The position numbers and the translations under genes are program-made. From contig JAUIAB010000001.1 of NCBI GenBank assembly GCA_030425505.1, positions 248,001-312,000 of the forward strand: a stretch of DNA of 64,000 bases. Reading direction: 5' to 3'. Origin of the DNA: Bacteroidia bacterium. GTDB taxonomy: Bacteria > Bacteroidota > Bacteroidia > Cytophagales > Flammeovirgaceae. Of the stretch, positions 36,634 through 45,779 are shown in pieces. Positions within the stretch are counted from its first letter, which is position 1. Each line of letters starts with the position of its first letter. The notes under the pieces were generated by a model that did not search any database, was not told where the DNA came from, and saw only the letters and a program-made list of their open reading frames with translations.

Positions 36634-36643
36634 GTTGCCCACA
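36634..36643 (+). other. Left junction of the cassette array (recombination point between 36634 and 36635)
   Basis: GTTGCCCACA, the exact reverse complement of TGTGGGCAAC that opens attC1 at 37764. Upstream is TTGGATTAACAATAAGTT, with AAC-AATAA-GTT symmetry but no paired attC arm. It could be the attI site, a secondary insertion site, or a decayed attC. The position shows that the first cassette gene must start at the ATG 36647. Confidence 0.7.
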
Positions 36644-36646
36644 ATT

Positions 36647-37762
36647 ATGAAAAAGATTCGAACGCTAATATTATTACTTACTTTATTGACAATTTCGTTT
36701 AATGGATTCTCTCAAGAAGTGACATTTTTTAATGCCGATGGATTTTTTTCAATTGGAACACAATCAAACCGAACAGCTTCTATAACCTTATACGATATTG
36801 ACAACGACGGAGATTTAGATGCGCTTGTTGCAAATGGCAGACATTGGGCAGAACAGAATTATATTTATTACAATGATGGCAAAGGAGGTTTTAAAACAGC
36901 GCAACCCATCGGAAAAATCCTTGATGCTTCATATGCTATAAAAAGTGCTGACTTCAATAATGATGGATTTGTAGACATAGCCATAGCCAACGACAATATT
37001 CCGAATAAAATTTATTTTGGTTCTGCAAATGACAGCTTTGACAATGAAATTTCTTTTGGATCTTTAGCACCTTCAAGAAATCTTGAAATAGCAGATATTG
37101 ACAACGATGGAGATTTTGACCTAATACTTTCAAATAGAAAAGCCGTAAACGAAATTTGCCTTAATGACGGAAAAGGAAATTTTGAAAAAATCATCACTTT
37201 TGGATCTGATTCTGACCAAACAATTCAAACAAGAATCGTAGATATAAACAAAGACGGATTTTTAGACTTAATTACAGCAGAAAGACAAAGTAAAAACAAA
37301 ATTTATCTAAATGACGGAAAACAGAATTTTTTAAAAGTAATAGAATTTGGTAATGAAAAAGATGAAACCCGTTCTATTGATATTGGAGATTTTGACAAAG
37401 ATGGATTTTTAGATGTTGTAACAGGAAATTTAGGTTCAAAAAATAGCATTTATTTTGGCGACAAAAATTTGACTTATAAGCGAGTTTTCGTTTTCAAAGA
37501 AGAACGTCAGACTTCATCAATAAAAGTAGCAGACTTAAATCAAGATGGCTATTTAGATATTGTTGAGGGAAATTCAGAAGAACGGAATTATATTTATTTA
37601 GGCCAGAAAGATGGCTCGTTTATAGAAATTGGTTTGCGAGAAGACTTAAAAGATGACACTTATAACATTGAAATAGGAGATTTAAATAATGATGGATTAC
37701 CAGACATTGTTGAATCAAATTCAGGAACTTGGAATTTATATTATAGAACTCGTAAAAAATAA
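36647..37762 (+). CDS. Cassette C1: secreted FG-GAP/VCBS-repeat protein
   Basis: 371 aa from ATG 36647, giving a clean signal peptide (MKKIRTLILLLTLLTISFNG...SQ). An upstream in-frame ATG at 36602 lies outside the cassette junction and is rejected. The mature protein is seven FG-GAP/VCBS repeats with calcium-binding DxDxDG loops (DIDNDGDLDALV, DFNNDGFVDIAI, DINKDGFLDLIT, DLNQDGYLDIVE and others), forming a seven-bladed propeller like integrin alpha-type domains. No T9SS tail. The stop lies 1 bp before attC1. Probably a surface or secreted binding protein. Confidence 0.85.
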   Translation: MKKIRTLILLLTLLTISFNGFSQEVTFFNADGFFSIGTQSNRTASITLYDIDNDGDLDALVANGRHWAEQNYIYYNDGKGGFKTAQPIGKILDASYAIKSADFNNDGFVDIAIANDNIPNKIYFGSANDSFDNEISFGSLAPSRNLEIADIDNDGDFDLILSNRKAVNEICLNDGKGNFEKIITFGSDSDQTIQTRIVDINKDGFLDLITAERQSKNKIYLNDGKQNFLKVIEFGNEKDETRSIDIGDFDKDGFLDVVTGNLGSKNSIYFGDKNLTYKRVFVFKEERQTSSIKVADLNQDGYLDIVEGNSEERNYIYLGQKDGSFIEIGLREDLKDDTYNIEIGDLNNDGLPDIVESNSGTWNLYYRTRKK

Positions 37763-37763
37763 C

Positions 37764-37919
37764 TGTGGGCAACAACGTGTATAATTAATGGCTGGTTATC
37801 GCCTACTTGCAAAAATACTCGCGGATTTTCTACCTGCCTGCGGCAGGCAGGTTCGGTTTTTATTTGCTAAATTAGGTGCTTAAACACGCCACTAATCATA
37901 CACAAACACGTTAGCGTTC
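37764..37919 (+). other. attC1 (after cassette C1)
   Basis: R'' TGTGGGCAAC, L arm GTGTATAATTAATGGC pairs with GCCACTAATCATACAC (14 of 16), then R' GTTAGCGTTC at 37910-37919. The extra bases AAACAC on one side leave unpaired bases, as in folded attC bottom strands. The centre carries a 19-base palindrome (37833-37851) absent from its close relative attC6. Confidence 0.8.
37833..37851. repeat. 19-base GC palindrome inserted in the attC1 centre
   Basis: CCTGCCTGC-G-GCAGGCAGG. The flanking text (CGCGGATTTTCTA | TTCGGTTTTTA) is continuous in attC6 (48236-48258), so the palindrome is an insertion in an otherwise homologous site. Confidence 0.6.
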
Positions 37920-37947
37920 AGTATAAAAACCAGAAATTAACATAATT

Positions 37948-39201
37948 ATGAAAAGAATCCTGATTTTAAGTTTGACTTTTTTTATGTCATTTAATTCCTT
38001 ACTTGCAGATGATGCTCCAATTTGTGTTACTCATGGAGGAAATGTGAAACCGATAGAAAATAACGACATTCAAATGTATAGTGAGACCATAGATATAACA
38101 TTACTACCTACACATTATGAAGTCGAAGTTAACTACGTATTTAAAAATCACGGATCGGAACAAGAAGTTGTCTTGGGTTTCCCAAGTAGCTCACGTTTTG
38201 ATATGTCCTTCAAAGCCTTCGATGGAAAAACAGAACTTGAAATTTCAAAAATGAAATCAGATTGGGTCTTTAAGCCAGAGAATGGAATGAGTTGTCAATA
38301 TATTTCAAACCCAATTGACCAATTTGAATGTCATACTGTACTTTTCAATGCCGGAGAAACAAAAAATATTAGAAATACTTATAAGCAAATGTATGACCCA
38401 GCATATAGAGATGGACCTCAAACATCTTTTTACTATATAGTAACAACAGGTGCCTTTTGGAAAGATGAAATAACATCTATTGAAATCCGAGTGCATACAG
38501 AAAATGCACCATTACATTTTGATTTAGAAAATGGATTGGTTAATAAAGAAAAAACTTCGATTATTAATTATTATGATAAAATTGAAAATATTGAACCAAC
38601 AGAGGATTTATATTTTGGGATAAATTACAAGAACTATTTAACTCCATGGGGAGCAACATCAATATTGAACTCATCCGGTAAAATTGATTATGGAATTTCA
38701 AACTTAGACGACAAAAGTATAAAAACTGCTTGGGTCGAAGGAGAGAGCGAGTCAGGAATTGGGACTATTATAAAATATAAGAATCCAAGCAGAAAAGCAA
38801 ATACAATAAATGGAATTGAAATAATTAATGGATATGCAAAAAATTACAATACATTCATTGAAAACAATCGAGTTGCTTTTTTGAAAGTTTCAGTAATCAA
38901 TAAGCTTTATAACGAAGACCTTATGGATAGTGAATTTTGGGATATTAAAGAATTCTTTAACGGAAAGTATAAAACAAAAGAGGAATACTTATTTACACTA
39001 GAAGACACACCATATGTTCAATATCTTGAATTTGACTCACCAATTAAAGCTAAAGAAATTGAATTTGAAATATTAAAAGTCTATAAAGGTACTAAATATG
39101 ATGATACAGCAATTTCAGAAATTCATATATGTGAAAATGGAGCAAGGTACAAAGGGGAAACGAGTAATATTCCGGTCGATTTGATTGAATTAAAAGAATA
39201 A
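37948..39201 (+). CDS. Cassette C2: secreted protein, DUF4424-like N-domain plus probable NADase-type glycan-binding domain
   Basis: 417 aa. Signal peptide (to about residue 20, ...NSLLA). N-terminal beta-rich region (residues 25-230: ITLLPTHYEVEVNYVFKNHG, NIRNTYKQMYDP) resembling DUF4424-type domains. The C-terminal part (about 245-415) has KTAWVEGESESGIGTIIKY and NGIEIINGYAKN, which recall the NADase-type glycan-binding (discoidin-like) domain. No catalytic motif seen. It starts 37 bp after the junction and its stop lies 1 bp before attC2. Exact role unknown; carbohydrate binding is inferred. Confidence 0.72.
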   Translation: MKRILILSLTFFMSFNSLLADDAPICVTHGGNVKPIENNDIQMYSETIDITLLPTHYEVEVNYVFKNHGSEQEVVLGFPSSSRFDMSFKAFDGKTELEISKMKSDWVFKPENGMSCQYISNPIDQFECHTVLFNAGETKNIRNTYKQMYDPAYRDGPQTSFYYIVTTGAFWKDEITSIEIRVHTENAPLHFDLENGLVNKEKTSIINYYDKIENIEPTEDLYFGINYKNYLTPWGATSILNSSGKIDYGISNLDDKSIKTAWVEGESESGIGTIIKYKNPSRKANTINGIEIINGYAKNYNTFIENNRVAFLKVSVINKLYNEDLMDSEFWDIKEFFNGKYKTKEEYLFTLEDTPYVQYLEFDSPIKAKEIEFEILKVYKGTKYDDTAISEIHICENGARYKGETSNIPVDLIELKE

Positions 39202-39202
39202 C

Positions 39203-39337
39203 GAACGCTAACAATGTGTAAAAACAATAGCCGTAAAAGTGCGTATACAGGCGGTTTTAGCCCGCTTCAAAATTGTAACGTTTGATAGATCCGAAGCCCG
39301 CAATCGCCTACTACGCATACACTCAACGTTAGCTACC
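39203..39337 (+). other. attC2 (after cassette C2)
   Basis: R'' GAACGCTAAC (39203-39212), exact complement of GTTAGCGTTC opening cassette C2. R' GTTAGCTACC at 39328-39337. Its central block TTTGATAGATCCGAAGCCCG is shared with attC4. Confidence 0.8.
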
Positions 39338-39419
39338 ATTAAAACCAAAATGTGCTCATCATTCAGCGATTTGTGTTAATGAGCAAAATAAATGCAGCAT
39401 AGTTTTGCAATAAAACAAA

Positions 39420-40328
39420 ATGAGCGAACATATAATACATTCAAAATCAATTACAGAAATTCGAACGGTGTTTGGTTTGGACAAGCCAACACACCCTTTA
39501 ATTACCATACTTGATACAGAAAAACTCGCTTATGGAGAAGAAACCGTGGGAATGAGATTTTCTTCTGATTTATACTGTATTGCTCTAAAGGATTCTAACT
39601 GTGGAATAGACTACGGTCGAAATTCCTACGACTTTGATGATGGGGTCTTGATTTTTACTGCACCAAAACAAATAATAACAGTAACCAAACCGCAAGAATT
39701 GAATCAAGTAAAAGGTTGGATGCTCTACTTCCATCCTGACCTTATTAGAAACACTGTGCTAGGTTCAAAAATAGATTCATACAACTTTTTCAACTACGAA
39801 GTTTATGAAGCATTGCATCTTTCCGAAAATGAGCAAAATACCCTTAATCAAATTGTTCAGTTAATTCAAGAAGAAATCAAAGAGCGAATAGACAATCATA
39901 GTCAGCAAGTATTGGTTTCCAATATAGAATTATTACTGAATTACAGTAAACGTTTTTACGAAAGGCAATTCAATACTCGTTCTGCTAGTCACATTGACAT
40001 AGTTTCCAAAGTGGAATTGTTACTCAAGGACTATTATAAAGAAAATCAACTCATAGAAAAAGGACAGCCAACCATTCAATATTTAGCAGACCATTGTCAT
40101 TTATCGGCTAGTTATTTAAGTGACCTTTTAACAAAAGAAACAGGGCGTTCTGCCAAAGATCACATCAATGACTTTTTAGTAGATAAAGCAAAACATTTAT
40201 TACTAAGTTCTACTGATACAATAAGCGGAATAGCTTACACGCTTGGCTTTAATTATCCGCATTATTTTGGTAGGTTATTCAAACAAAAAACTGGTAAAAC
40301 TCCACAAGAATACAGACAATTGAATTAG
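39420..40328 (+). CDS. Cassette C3: AraC-family transcriptional regulator
   Basis: 302 aa. N-terminal cupin-like sensing domain (about 30-150), C-terminal AraC DNA-binding domain with two helix-turn-helix units: TIQYLADHCHLSASYLSDLL and ISGIAYTLGFNYPHYFGRLFKQKTGKTPQEYR (split; final motif FGRLFKQKTGKTPQEYR). Likely controls the two dehydrogenase genes that follow it in the same cassette. A -7-like TAGTTTTG at 39400-39407 suggests its own promoter, 12 bp before the ATG. No -33 match. Confidence 0.9.
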   Translation: MSEHIIHSKSITEIRTVFGLDKPTHPLITILDTEKLAYGEETVGMRFSSDLYCIALKDSNCGIDYGRNSYDFDDGVLIFTAPKQIITVTKPQELNQVKGWMLYFHPDLIRNTVLGSKIDSYNFFNYEVYEALHLSENEQNTLNQIVQLIQEEIKERIDNHSQQVLVSNIELLLNYSKRFYERQFNTRSASHIDIVSKVELLLKDYYKENQLIEKGQPTIQYLADHCHLSASYLSDLLTKETGRSAKDHINDFLVDKAKHLLLSSTDTISGIAYTLGFNYPHYFGRLFKQKTGKTPQEYRQLN

Positions 40329-40458
40329 AGAAAAGGAAGCAAAAACAGCTTCCTTTTCTTTTATCTGCGATTTGTGTTTAACCTTCCCTTTTTCGTGTTA
40401 ATCCGCCCATTTTATCAATCGGATATTTGTTTCATCAAATAATTAAAAAACAAAGAAG

Positions 40459-41334
40459 ATGAAACATAAAATTTTAGTAACAGGTGCAAGTGGAGCTTTT
40501 GGAAGTTTGGCTTGTATTCAATTAGCCGAAAACGGACATCAGGTGGTAGGAACAATGCGTTCCATTTCAGGTAAAAATGAAACTATTGCCAATGAACTTA
40601 AATCCAAAGGTGTTTCATTGGTGGAAATGGATGTAACCAATGAAGAAAGTGTGAATGCAGGTGTAAAATCAGCCATAGAAATAATGGGAGGATTAGATAC
40701 CGTTTTCAATAATGCAGGTATCGGAGCAAATGGAATTCTTGAATGTTTTACATCAAATGACATCCAAAAAATGTTTGATGTGAATGTATTTGGAGTTCAA
40801 CGACTGATGAGAGCCGTTTTACCTCATTTAAGACAGCAGGGTAAAGGAACAATCATTCACACCTCAAGCTGTATTGGTAGAGTAACCACGCCTTTTTTAG
40901 CTTCTTATTCAGCTTCAAAATACGCATTAGAATCGTTAGCAGAAGGTTACAGAGCTGAACTTTCAGGCTTTGGAATAGAATCGTGTATCGTAGAACCAGG
41001 CGGATTTCCTACAGGCTTTATGAATGGAATGATAACACCAAGCGATACGAAACGATTAACCGAATATGGTGAAATGGCAAACCTGCCAGAAACGGCATTA
41101 GATGGTTACGTTGCTTATGTAGAGTCTATCCCCGAACAAAGACCTGAACGAGTGGCAGAAGCAGTAGTCGGATTGGTCAATACATCGTTTGGCGAGAAAC
41201 CATTCAGAACGGTAGTTGATTTTTCAGGATTAAAAGCAGGAATTGAGAACTACAATAAAGTGCTGAATGAAACCACAAAAGCTATCTACACAGCCAACGG
41301 AGTTGATAATTTATTGACATTAAACAAAGACTAA
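40459..41334 (+). CDS. Cassette C3: short-chain dehydrogenase/reductase A
   Basis: 291 aa Rossmann enzyme. Seen: VTGASGAFGSLACIQLA (TGxxxGxG), DVTNEESVNA, NNAGIGANG (NNAG) and catalytic Ser...YSASK in IIHTSSCIGRVTTPFLASYSASKYALES. Classical SDR, NADP(H) likely from VGTMRS. Substrate unknown. 130 bp after araC; overlaps nothing, 1 bp before the next SDR gene. Confidence 0.9.
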   Translation: MKHKILVTGASGAFGSLACIQLAENGHQVVGTMRSISGKNETIANELKSKGVSLVEMDVTNEESVNAGVKSAIEIMGGLDTVFNNAGIGANGILECFTSNDIQKMFDVNVFGVQRLMRAVLPHLRQQGKGTIIHTSSCIGRVTTPFLASYSASKYALESLAEGYRAELSGFGIESCIVEPGGFPTGFMNGMITPSDTKRLTEYGEMANLPETALDGYVAYVESIPEQRPERVAEAVVGLVNTSFGEKPFRTVVDFSGLKAGIENYNKVLNETTKAIYTANGVDNLLTLNKD

Positions 41335-41335
41335 A

Positions 41336-42136
41336 ATGAATAAAACAATATTGATAACAGGGGCAAGTAGCGGAATAGGAAAAGCAACTGCCCTACATTT
41401 TCAAAAACAAGGCTGGAATGTAATTGCAACAATGCGTTCCCCTGAAAAAGAGACAGCATTAAACGCATTTGAGAACGTACAACTCGAAAAGTTGGATGTG
41501 CTTGATTTAACATCCATTGAGCAAGCCATCAAAAACGGAATTTCAAAATTCGGAAAAATTGATGCTTTGGTAAACAATGCAGGATATGGCGCTTATGGAC
41601 CTTTAGAAGCATTCCCAAGAGAAAACATTATCAAACAATTCAATACGAATGTCATCGGATTAATGGATGTGACCAGAGCTATTATTCCACATTTCAGACA
41701 ACATAAAAGTGGTGTCATTGTAAATATTTCATCCATTGGTGGCCAAATGACATTTGCCTTGGGTTCACTTTATCACGGAACTAAATTTGCCGTAGAAGGC
41801 ATTTCGGAATCATTGCATTATGAAATGAAAGAAATTGGTGTAAAAGTCAAGATAGTAGAACCAGGAATGATTGCAACTGACTTTGGAGGTCGTTCATTTG
41901 ATTTTCAAGCGGGTGACATTCCGGAATACCAACCGATTATTGATGCCTTAATGAAACAATGGCAGAATCCGAATAATACAGTTTCACCGCCAAGTTTGGT
42001 CGCTGAAGTAATTTATACCGCTGTAACTGATGGAACATATCAATTGAGATACCGAGCAGGGGAAGATGCAAATTTCCTGTTGGATAACAGAAAGAAAATG
42101 ACGGATGCTGAGTTTTTTGAAATGATGAGCAACTAA
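41336..42136 (+). CDS. Cassette C3: short-chain dehydrogenase/reductase B
   Basis: 266 aa. ITGASSGIGKATALHFQKQG, LDVLDLTSIEQA, NNAGYGAYGPLEAF, and catalytic Ser-Tyr-Lys in NISSIGGQMTFALGSLYHGTKFA (Tyr-x-x-x-Lys). Related to SDR A, so it arose by duplication or both were gathered as a functional pair. Starts 1 bp after SDR A. Ends 18 bp before attC3. A three-gene cassette of nearly 3 kb is large for an integron cassette. Confidence 0.9.
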   Translation: MNKTILITGASSGIGKATALHFQKQGWNVIATMRSPEKETALNAFENVQLEKLDVLDLTSIEQAIKNGISKFGKIDALVNNAGYGAYGPLEAFPRENIIKQFNTNVIGLMDVTRAIIPHFRQHKSGVIVNISSIGGQMTFALGSLYHGTKFAVEGISESLHYEMKEIGVKVKIVEPGMIATDFGGRSFDFQAGDIPEYQPIIDALMKQWQNPNNTVSPPSLVAEVIYTAVTDGTYQLRYRAGEDANFLLDNRKKMTDAEFFEMMSN

Positions 42137-42154
42137 TTGGAAAAATAAAACAAA

Positions 42155-42290
42155 GGTAGCTAACACGATGTATAAGCAATAGCGGTTCGAGTTAGCACTC
42201 AAACCGTTTTTGTATAAATTAAAATATATTGCAAACTGAAAAGCAGGTGATTAAAACCCGCTACTGTTCTTATACCAAACGTGAGCTTTA
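42155..42290 (+). other. attC3 (after cassette C3)
   Basis: R'' GGTAGCTAAC (42155-42164), exact complement of GTTAGCTACC opening cassette C3. L arm GTATAAGCAATAGC with GCTACTGTTCTTATAC. R' GTGAGCTTTA (42281-42290), with GTG replacing GTT. Confidence 0.8.
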
Positions 42291-42363
42291 ATAATAAGAG
42301 CGCACTGCAAATTTGATACTTTAACGGAATTTTTTTAAATTACGTCAAATAAATGACGGTATT

Positions 42364-43497
42364 ATGGATTATTTAGTCAGGGATTTATCAGATAATATAA
42401 TAAGGAAATTGCAATCAAATAAGGTTGTGATAGTATTTGGTGCTCGAAGAGTTGGAAAAACAGTTCTCGTTAAAGAGATACTTGATAAAATTAACGAACC
42501 AGTTTTATCCTTAAATGGAGAAGATATAAATGTACACGATAAACTTGCAATTAGAAGTGTTGAGAAGTATAAGCAAATTTTGGGTTCCTATAAATTACTT
42601 TACATCGATGAAGCACAAAAGATTCCTGAAATTGGATTGAAACTTAAACTTATGATTGATGAAATTGAAGATTTGAAAATTATCATTTCTGGTTCATCAT
42701 CATTTGATATTCACAAAGATGCTGGCGAACCATTAACTGGTAGAAAATATACTTTCAATTTGTTTGCGCTTTCAGAGAATGAATACAACCAGATTGAGAA
42801 TACTATCGAAAAGATTGATAAGGTAAGAGAAAGACTAGTGTTTGGAAACTATCCAGAACTACTACATCTCCCTGATCGAGAGGATAAAATAGATTATTTA
42901 AACGAAATGGTAAGTTCGTACCTGTTAAAAGATATTCTTGTTTATGAAAACATCAAGAACTCTCAAAAAATATTTAACCTTTTGCGTTTAATAGCTTTTC
43001 AGATTGGAGGAGAAGTTTCGCTTCAAGAATTAGGAAAACAACTCGGAATTAGTAAAAACACTGTCGAAAAATATCTTGACTTATTGAGTAAAGTATTCAT
43101 TCTTCATAAAGTAGAAGGATTTAGTAGGAATTTGCGAAAGGAAATAACTAAAAATTCAAGGTGGTATTTCTTGGATAATGGAATACGAAATGCTGTAATT
43201 GCAAATTTCAATCCCATTGAATCTAGAAATGACATTGGAATCTTGTGGGAAAACTACATGATTAGTGAAAGGCTTAAATATCAAGAATACAAAAGACTAT
43301 CTTCCAATAATTATTTCTGGAGAACCTATGAACAGCAGGAAATTGACTGGGTTGAAGAAAGAGATGGTACTTTGTTTGGATATGAGTTTAAATGGAAAGA
43401 ATCAAAGGTGAAAATTCCAACTCAATGGAAAAACACATATCCTGATTCATCATTTGAAGTGATTAATAAGGATAATTTTGAGAACTGGTTAAAATAA
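42364..43497 (+). CDS. Cassette C4: AAA ATPase with DUF4143 C-terminus
   Basis: 377 aa. Walker A VFGARRVGKTVLVKEIL (about residue 23-39), Walker B LLYIDEAQKIPEIG, and arginine-finger region RKYTFNLFALSENEY; then the DUF4143 part (about 190-377) with winged helix QELGKQLGISKNTVEKYLDLL and a C-terminal DWVEERDGTLFGYEFKW that looks like a PD-(D/E)xK-type remnant. This AAA_14/DUF4143 family is widespread and often mobile; activity is unknown. A CGTCA-aataaa-TGACG dyad lies 10-30 bp before the ATG. Stop 4 bp before attC4. Confidence 0.88.
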   Translation: MDYLVRDLSDNIIRKLQSNKVVIVFGARRVGKTVLVKEILDKINEPVLSLNGEDINVHDKLAIRSVEKYKQILGSYKLLYIDEAQKIPEIGLKLKLMIDEIEDLKIIISGSSSFDIHKDAGEPLTGRKYTFNLFALSENEYNQIENTIEKIDKVRERLVFGNYPELLHLPDREDKIDYLNEMVSSYLLKDILVYENIKNSQKIFNLLRLIAFQIGGEVSLQELGKQLGISKNTVEKYLDLLSKVFILHKVEGFSRNLRKEITKNSRWYFLDNGIRNAVIANFNPIESRNDIGILWENYMISERLKYQEYKRLSSNNYFWRTYEQQEIDWVEERDGTLFGYEFKWKESKVKIPTQWKNTYPDSSFEVINKDNFENWLK

Positions 43498-43501
43498 TTA
43501 C

Positions 43502-43637
43502 TAAAGCTAACAATGTATATACAAAATAGGCGAAATAGTAGTAAATTCAACGGTTGTAGCCCGCTTCAATTTTATAACGGTTTGATAGATCCGAAGCCCG
43601 CAATCGCCTACTTTGCATATACTAAACGTGAGCAAGC
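43502..43637 (+). other. attC4 (after cassette C4)
   Basis: R'' TAAAGCTAAC (43502-43511) pairs with GTGAGCTTTA opening C4 at 9 of 10. The L arm is the best in the array: GTATATACAAAATAGGCG with CGCCTACTTTGCATATAC. R' GTGAGCAAGC (43628-43637). Its centre is homologous to attC2. Confidence 0.82.
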
Positions 43638-43652
43638 TGATAACCGACACCA

Positions 43653-44195
43653 ATGAAACTAGATAAACTTAAATTAAGAAACTTCAGAAGCTACTCTCAA
43701 GAAACTGAAATTGAAGTTGCCGACCTAAACGTAATCATTGGAAAAAATGATGTTGATAAATCCTCAATCTTGGAAGCTCTAGATATTTTCTTTAATGGAA
43801 AGCCTGATAAAAATGATTTGTGCATTAACAACGATAACGGAAGAATCGAAATAACCTGCACATTCACCGATTTGCCTAATGAACTAATATTGGATGACAC
43901 AATAGCAACAAGTTTGGCAGATGAGTATCTTTTAAATTCTGATGGAAAACTAGAAATCAAAAAGTCATTTCCAATTTCCGCAGCAGGAAGTATATCAGAA
44001 GAGTTAGTTATAATTTGCGAATATCCTAATCATAACGATTTAGCGGATTTACTTTCAAAGAAAAGAACGACTCTACAGCTACAATTTGAGGAACTAGGAA
44101 TTGACCCAGAAGGAGTTAATAGAACAAAAAGCAAGGAACTAAGAAATGCCATTCGTAATCACTTTTACGAGGATGGACAAATAATACCAATTTAA
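43653..44195 (+). pseudogene. Cassette C5: truncated OLD/RecF-like ATPase
   Basis: 180 codons of an SMC-like N-terminal ATPase segment: KLRNFRSYSQETEIEV and VIIGKNDVDKSSILEALDIFFNG. The Walker A should read GxNxxGKSS; here the Gly before Lys is Asp. Only the N-terminal lobe of a 500-650-aa family is present: no signature, Walker B or TOPRIM domain follows. With the lost cassette end (see C5) it is a remnant, possibly from an OLD-type defence nuclease. It starts 16 bp after attC4. Confidence 0.75.
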
Positions 44196-44286
44196 TTGTA
44201 TAATACAGAAAGTAGAAAAAGGTTGCTGAGAACAAAAGGGTTACAAGTGCATAAAATTTCTGATTTTTTGTCAACGTTTCCATAAT

Positions 44287-45705
44287 TTAATTTTCAAGTT
44301 CTTTAACCGCTTTTTGGGCAGACGGAATACTTGGATTAATCTCTAAAGCTTTTTTGTAGGCTTGCAGAGCTTCTACTTTTCTTCCTGTTTTCAGCAAAGC
44401 CTCTCCATAACTATCCCAACAGTTGCCAATATTAGGAAATAGCTCTGTGTTCAATTTGAAAATATCTAGTGCTTCATCTAACTTTTCGTCAAAAAACAAG
44501 TCATAACCCAAATTATTAAGTATTAAATCCTTTGGATCTCCTTCAAACCAATTTGAAGTCAGGTCATCAAAGTTATTCTTAACATATTCGATACCTTTTT
44601 CTTTATAGGTTTTATAAATATTGAGCTTTGCAGGCAATCTAGGAGTTTCAGGTTCTTTGCCGTTGACAATGTGCAAAATTCCGATAGCAATTTTTTCTGC
44701 AACAGGCTCATCCATATTTGCAAAAACAACTATGCTGATGTCATCTGCCAGCATTTCTAAATGAACGGTATTGGCGCCATTAAAACCACCGGCTAACGGA
44801 ATTCCCGCTCCCTTTTTTTTATAAATTGGTTCAATACTTGTAAAAAATCCGTCCTTGTTTTTCACTTCTTTGCTAAACATTTCGTCAGTATATAAATATG
44901 TTCTGTAGAACTTTTGTATATCATAAGCATCAGCATAAAACCCGCCATCAGATCTTGGCTCTGAAATAAACATTTCATTATCTTCATATCCCCTAAAAGT
45001 TTTCATATAACCGATTGCTCTGTTGGATATTTCTTTTACATTTCGCGTAACAAGACTCTCTAATTTCAAAGGTTTTGCAATTCGCTCTTTAACATTTTGG
45101 GTATACCTTTTACCTGTTACTTGCTCAATGATTGCTCCAAGAATGATGTATCCAGCATTTGAGTATTCATTCTCAGCTCCAGGCTGAAACATTAAGTTCA
45201 TCTCTTTGATGATAGGTAAAATCCCCTGAATATTCTTTTTGTCATAGGACAAATCAAAAAATTCAGGACTGTTATAATCTCCAAAACCAGAGGTGTGATT
45301 GAGCAAGTGGTCAATCGTTATGTCTTTTGCATAATTTTGTTTAAACCCATCAAGGAAATCGACCATTTTAGAATCAAAACGCAACTTTCCTTCATCTATC
45401 AATTGAAGAACAATTGCTCTTGTAAAAGTCTTGTTCATACTCCCAATGACAAATTTCGTTTCCAAGGTGTTTGGAGTATTCGTTCCTCTTTTAGCTAAAC
45501 CAAATGCTTTTTCAAAGAAAGGTTTGCCATGTTCGGAAATCAAAACTACACCCGAAAAAATGCCCAAATCAATATACTCTTTAACCAATTCGTCTGTCTT
45601 TTGACTGATGTCTTTCTTTTTTAGATGGTCTGAAGAAGATTTACTTTGTCCATTACATGCAACCAACTGAAAGGATGCAAGAAAAATAAATAAGTATTGT
45701 TTCAT
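44287..45705 (-). CDS. Cassette C5: serine hydrolase (beta-lactamase/PBP fold) with TPR tail, lipoprotein
   Basis: 472 aa from ATG 45705; the longer frame to 45747 would hide the signal. Lipobox FQLVAC (Cys near 18). Beta-lactamase-like domain with SxxK (GSMNKTF), YxN (EYSNAGY) and HTSGFGDY; then about 90 residues of TPR (LDEALDIFKLNTELFPN, KVEALQAYKKALEINPS). Resembles class C-type esterase/peptidase proteins rather than a resistance enzyme. Transcribed against the array direction. Divergent from lytS over a 199-bp region with three TTTGTACC copies. Confidence 0.88.
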   Translation of the reverse strand: MKQYLFIFLASFQLVACNGQSKSSSDHLKKKDISQKTDELVKEYIDLGIFSGVVLISEHGKPFFEKAFGLAKRGTNTPNTLETKFVIGSMNKTFTRAIVLQLIDEGKLRFDSKMVDFLDGFKQNYAKDITIDHLLNHTSGFGDYNSPEFFDLSYDKKNIQGILPIIKEMNLMFQPGAENEYSNAGYIILGAIIEQVTGKRYTQNVKERIAKPLKLESLVTRNVKEISNRAIGYMKTFRGYEDNEMFISEPRSDGGFYADAYDIQKFYRTYLYTDEMFSKEVKNKDGFFTSIEPIYKKKGAGIPLAGGFNGANTVHLEMLADDISIVVFANMDEPVAEKIAIGILHIVNGKEPETPRLPAKLNIYKTYKEKGIEYVKNNFDDLTSNWFEGDPKDLILNNLGYDLFFDEKLDEALDIFKLNTELFPNIGNCWDSYGEALLKTGRKVEALQAYKKALEINPSIPSAQKAVKELEN

Positions 45706-45779
45706 TTTTATGAGATTTAATTCACAATACCACAAAATTAGGGACATCTTGAATGGTGATTTTTTCTAAGTTATGAGTC

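Noticed and set aside
44220-44285. Internal degenerate attC in cassette C5 (GGTTGCTGAGAAC ... GTCAACGTTTCC)
   Set aside because: The box and spacing only partly fit and no paired arms are visible; kept only as a possible scar in the C5 finding.
44287-45705. Antibiotic-resistance beta-lactamase as cassette cargo
   Set aside because: Although the fold is right, the protein is a lipoprotein with a TPR tail and esterase/peptidase-like motifs, unlike class C resistance enzymes.
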